Source: Solirubrobacterales bacterium 70-9
GTDB lineage: Bacteria > Pseudomonadota > Alphaproteobacteria > Acetobacterales > Acetobacteraceae
NCBI GenBank assembly: GCA_903970625.1
Contig: CAJCJG010000007.1
Coordinates: forward strand, 1 to 34,800
Direction of reading: 5' to 3'
Length of the DNA: 34,800 nucleotides
In this document: positions 33,351 through 34,800 of the stretch, one piece after another
Layout: each line of letters starts with the position of its first letter
Numbering within the stretch: the stretch's first letter is position 1
Notes under the pieces: model-generated
What the model was told of the DNA's origin: nothing
The model's input: the letters and a program-made list of their open reading frames with translations, nothing else
The model's database searches: none
Program-made: the position numbers and the translations under genes

Positions 33351-33660
33351 GGGAATGGACCTCGTTGATGCCGCCCCTGAATGGCCATCCCGCGCGCGAT
33401 CCCGCAAGCGACGAGTTCTAGGCCCAAGGCCTCATAAAACTAAGCCTGTGACCCACGAGCGATCCCTTGGCCACTGGGGGCCGCAGACCCAGCGACCCCT
33501 CCTTTCGCTGCCCAGGCACAACGTGCAAAAGCAGTGGGCTGAAGTCGATTACCGGCTGGTGGTCCCAGGCATGACCAACGTCGGGAATTTTTGGTCCGGA
33601 TTCTGCCCGGCGCAAAAGATTTTGTTGAATTGTCACCCCTTCATAACCTCGCAAAATTCT
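33351..33660. other. Intergenic segment with no recognised gene
   Basis: From the SHMT-like start to 33660 I find no convincing coding frame. The bases 33412-33655 have mixed composition and stay open in two frames on opposite strands (a minus frame ending with GLRPPVAKGSLVGHRLSF reversed in orientation, and a plus frame). Neither has family-like sequence or a ribosome site. The region could contain the SHMT-like promoter at its left edge. Confidence 0.4.
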
Positions 33661-33840
33661 CTAGTCCATCTATAATATATTTTCTATGCCAAAGACCATT
33701 TGATAAAATACGCGCATTATACGTTATTTTAATTTTTCTTATTCTTTAATGGTCAATAGCCGAAATAAAAATCCTTGCGTCTCAGTTATAACAAACTATA
33801 CCTTAAAGAGATTATTTTTTATTCAATTTAATAATCACGT
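33661..33840. other. Strikingly AT-rich block (about 26% G+C)
   Basis: Hand count of three 60-base lines gives 18, 16 and 13 G+C bases, or about 26%, against roughly 65% around it. No coding frame fits. It contains a 7-bp inverted pair GATTATT (33810-33816)/AATAATC (33830-33836). A promoter-like pair TTGCGT (33775-33780) and TATACC (33797-33802) has 16-bp spacing. It probably drives or regulates the following lipoprotein gene, or marks a recent insertion. Confidence 0.7.
33775..33802 (+). promoter_or_regulatory. Candidate promoter for the glycine-zipper lipoprotein
   Basis: TTGCGT and TATACC are spaced 16 bp apart in the AT-rich block, about 128 bp before ATG 33930. The -10 begins TATA, and the flanks are very A/T-rich. 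Other hexamer pairs in such a low-GC block could serve equally. Confidence 0.3.
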
Positions 33841-33891
33841 CGACTCGTACAAAAATCTTGTTACTTGCGGTCTGGTGTCGATGCTCGCTAA

Positions 33892-33908
33892 CGTAATCGT
33901 TAATTACG
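33892..33908. promoter_or_regulatory. Short palindrome before lipoprotein ribosome site
   Basis: CGTAAT (33892-33897) and ATTACG (33903-33908) flank a 5-nt centre, directly ahead of GATGAGGGGA and the ATG at 33930. The position fits an operator or a leader hairpin. The binding factor is unknown. Confidence 0.35.
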
Positions 33909-33929
33909 AAATGATGAGGGGATCGTCAT

Positions 33930-34724
33930 ATGGCCGCGCGTGCAGTCGTGTCATCCTGGCCGTTGGTTCCGCTTGCCGCGAGCATGCTGCTCGTCGGTTG
34001 CGCGCAAACCCCGATGGGTCCGACGGTGGCTGTCATGCCGGGACCGGGGAAAAACTTCGATGCGTTTCAGACCGATGTAGCTGTCTGCAAGAATTTTGCG
34101 GCCGGCCAGGTGCAGGGACAGGCTGAGGCCGCAAACCAACAGGCAATCGGAACCACCGTGCTGGCCACGGCGCTCGGCGCGGGCCTAGGCGCCGTGGGGG
34201 GTAGTTTGGGCGGCAATGCCGGGGCCGGAGCGGCAGCAGGCGCGGCGATCGGCGCAGGTACTGGCACGGCGTTCGGGGCCGGCGGCAGCGCCAATGCGCA
34301 GGTCGGCATCCAGTACCAATACGATAACTCCTTCTCACAGTGCATGTATTCCAAGGGCGATCAGGTGCCCGGCTATGCGCCGGTCGCGTCCGCGCCGCAG
34401 CCCGGCTACTCCGGGGGTCCGGACCCCGCCCTCGTCCGGAGTGTGCAGTCCGAGCTCATTCGGCTGCGATATCTCAACGACGTGGCCGACGGCGCGGCCG
34501 GGCCGCACACCGTAAGCGCGATCCGTGGCTTCGAGCGGGCAACCGGCCTGCCGGTGGATGGAACGCCGACCGAGGCGTTACTTGCACGGCTGCAATCCAC
34601 GCCCAGCAGCCAGTCCGCCTCCTCCGGCAGCACCGGATGGGTGGCGCCGACACAGGCGGCGACGCCGGTTAGCACCCCGGCCGCCGCGTCCACCCAAGGC
34701 ACCTGGGTGGCCCCGACGCAGTAG
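33930..34724 (+). CDS. Glycine-zipper lipoprotein with peptidoglycan-binding domain
   Basis: The 264-aa product has a signal peptide ending in lipobox LVGC (Cys24), so it is probably lipid-anchored in the envelope. Residues about 75-125 form a glycine-zipper region (ALGAGLGAVGGSLGGNAGAG and further GxxxG repeats) that may insert in or pack against membrane. A C-terminal peptidoglycan-binding type 1 fold follows: VRSVQSELIRLRYLNDVADG, then GPHTVSAIRGFERATGLPVDG. The tail ends with two WVAPTQ repeats. GATGAGGGG serves as ribosome site. It sits after the AT-rich block and may be independently regulated. Family-level assignment is reasonable; specific role is unknown. Confidence 0.85.
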   Translation: MAARAVVSSWPLVPLAASMLLVGCAQTPMGPTVAVMPGPGKNFDAFQTDVAVCKNFAAGQVQGQAEAANQQAIGTTVLATALGAGLGAVGGSLGGNAGAGAAAGAAIGAGTGTAFGAGGSANAQVGIQYQYDNSFSQCMYSKGDQVPGYAPVASAPQPGYSGGPDPALVRSVQSELIRLRYLNDVADGAAGPHTVSAIRGFERATGLPVDGTPTEALLARLQSTPSSQSASSGSTGWVAPTQAATPVSTPAAASTQGTWVAPTQ

Positions 34725-34750
34725 CCGGCGACGGTGGGAGCCGCCCGGCC

Positions 34751-34800
34751 GTGTTACACAGCATACGCCGGGGCGCAACGCTCGTGCTGGTCGCACTGGC
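34751..34800 (+). CDS. Possible exported protein, start only (cut by window end)
   Basis: From GTG 34751 the visible codons read VLHSIRRGATLVLVAL, a basic start and hydrophobic run typical of a signal peptide. GGTGGGAG lies 11-18 bases upstream. The window ends after 16 complete codons, so this is tentative. Confidence 0.35.
   Translation, partial: MLHSIRRGATLVLVAL

Noticed and set aside
33749-34126. Frame spanning the AT-rich block into the lipoprotein gene
   Set aside because: The reading crosses an abrupt composition change and becomes an out-of-frame shadow of the lipoprotein; AT-rich codons without a ribosome site.
1-34800. CRISPR array, prophage or insertion sequence with transposase
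   Set aside because: No regularly spaced direct repeats with unique spacers, no transposase or integrase motifs and no phage structural genes were found.

Overview
The window is high-GC bacterial DNA with dense, short-spaced genes. It most resembles an alphaproteobacterium of the Rhodospirillales, possibly Acetobacteraceae. This rests on the lgt-midA-pgeF run, the rplY-pth-ychF run, the ubiE/mutM divergence followed by enoyl-CoA hydratase, rpsT and dnaA, and several copies of the 'GTCACCCCGGCGAAGG...CCGGAATGAC' dispersed repeat. The taxonomic placement is inference from gene order and protein style.

Positions 1-10190 are mostly plus-strand housekeeping genes. They comprise hldD (LPS heptose), lgt (lipoprotein maturation), midA, pgeF, a tiny membrane ORF with a lipoprotein, prs, a glutathione S-transferase, a histidine phosphatase, rplY, pth and ychF. 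A lone minus-strand Dam-type DNA methyltransferase sits between the phosphatase and rplY. Positions 10193-14446 hold a tight minus-strand operon with gaps of about 10 nt. It encodes a duplicated-permease ABC transporter, its ATPase with a C-terminal extra domain, a carboxymuconolactone-decarboxylase-fold protein and a Uma2-type nuclease. Positions 14609-17452 (minus) carry ubiE, coaBC, a small unknown ORF and dut. Positions 17481-21580 (plus) carry mutM, enoyl-CoA hydratase, rpsT and dnaA. An AT-rich palindrome lies just upstream of dnaA.

Positions 21580-25330 are accessory in character. They contain three related inverted-repeat elements, an ORF whose stop appears lost to one of these elements, tRNA-Ala(CGC), a PhyH-type dioxygenase, a guanidino-group-modifying enzyme of the amidinotransferase/arginine deiminase superfamily, and a small unknown partner. 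Positions 25355-33350 continue with a class II aldolase-like protein, a CE4-type deacetylase, a complete polar amino-acid-type ABC importer (binding protein, permease, ATPase), a flavin monooxygenase of the NtaA/SnaA type, a GcvA-like LysR regulator and a divergent PLP enzyme of the SHMT family. Together 22741-33350 reads as an uptake-plus-catabolism locus for a nitrogenous, perhaps guanidino-containing, small molecule. That pathway is a hypothesis; no part of it is proven by the sequence.

Positions 33351-33929 contain no convincing gene and include a 180-bp block of about 26% G+C, in sharp contrast to its surroundings. The window ends with a glycine-zipper/peptidoglycan-binding lipoprotein and the first codons of another probable exported protein.

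The observations most worth following are the SHMT-like enzyme that lacks the expected catalytic Glu, the possible guanidino-compound locus, two gene junctions where CTG appears to be the only usable start codon, the AT-rich palindrome before dnaA, the altered zinc finger of MutM, and repeat elements that have become coding sequence.
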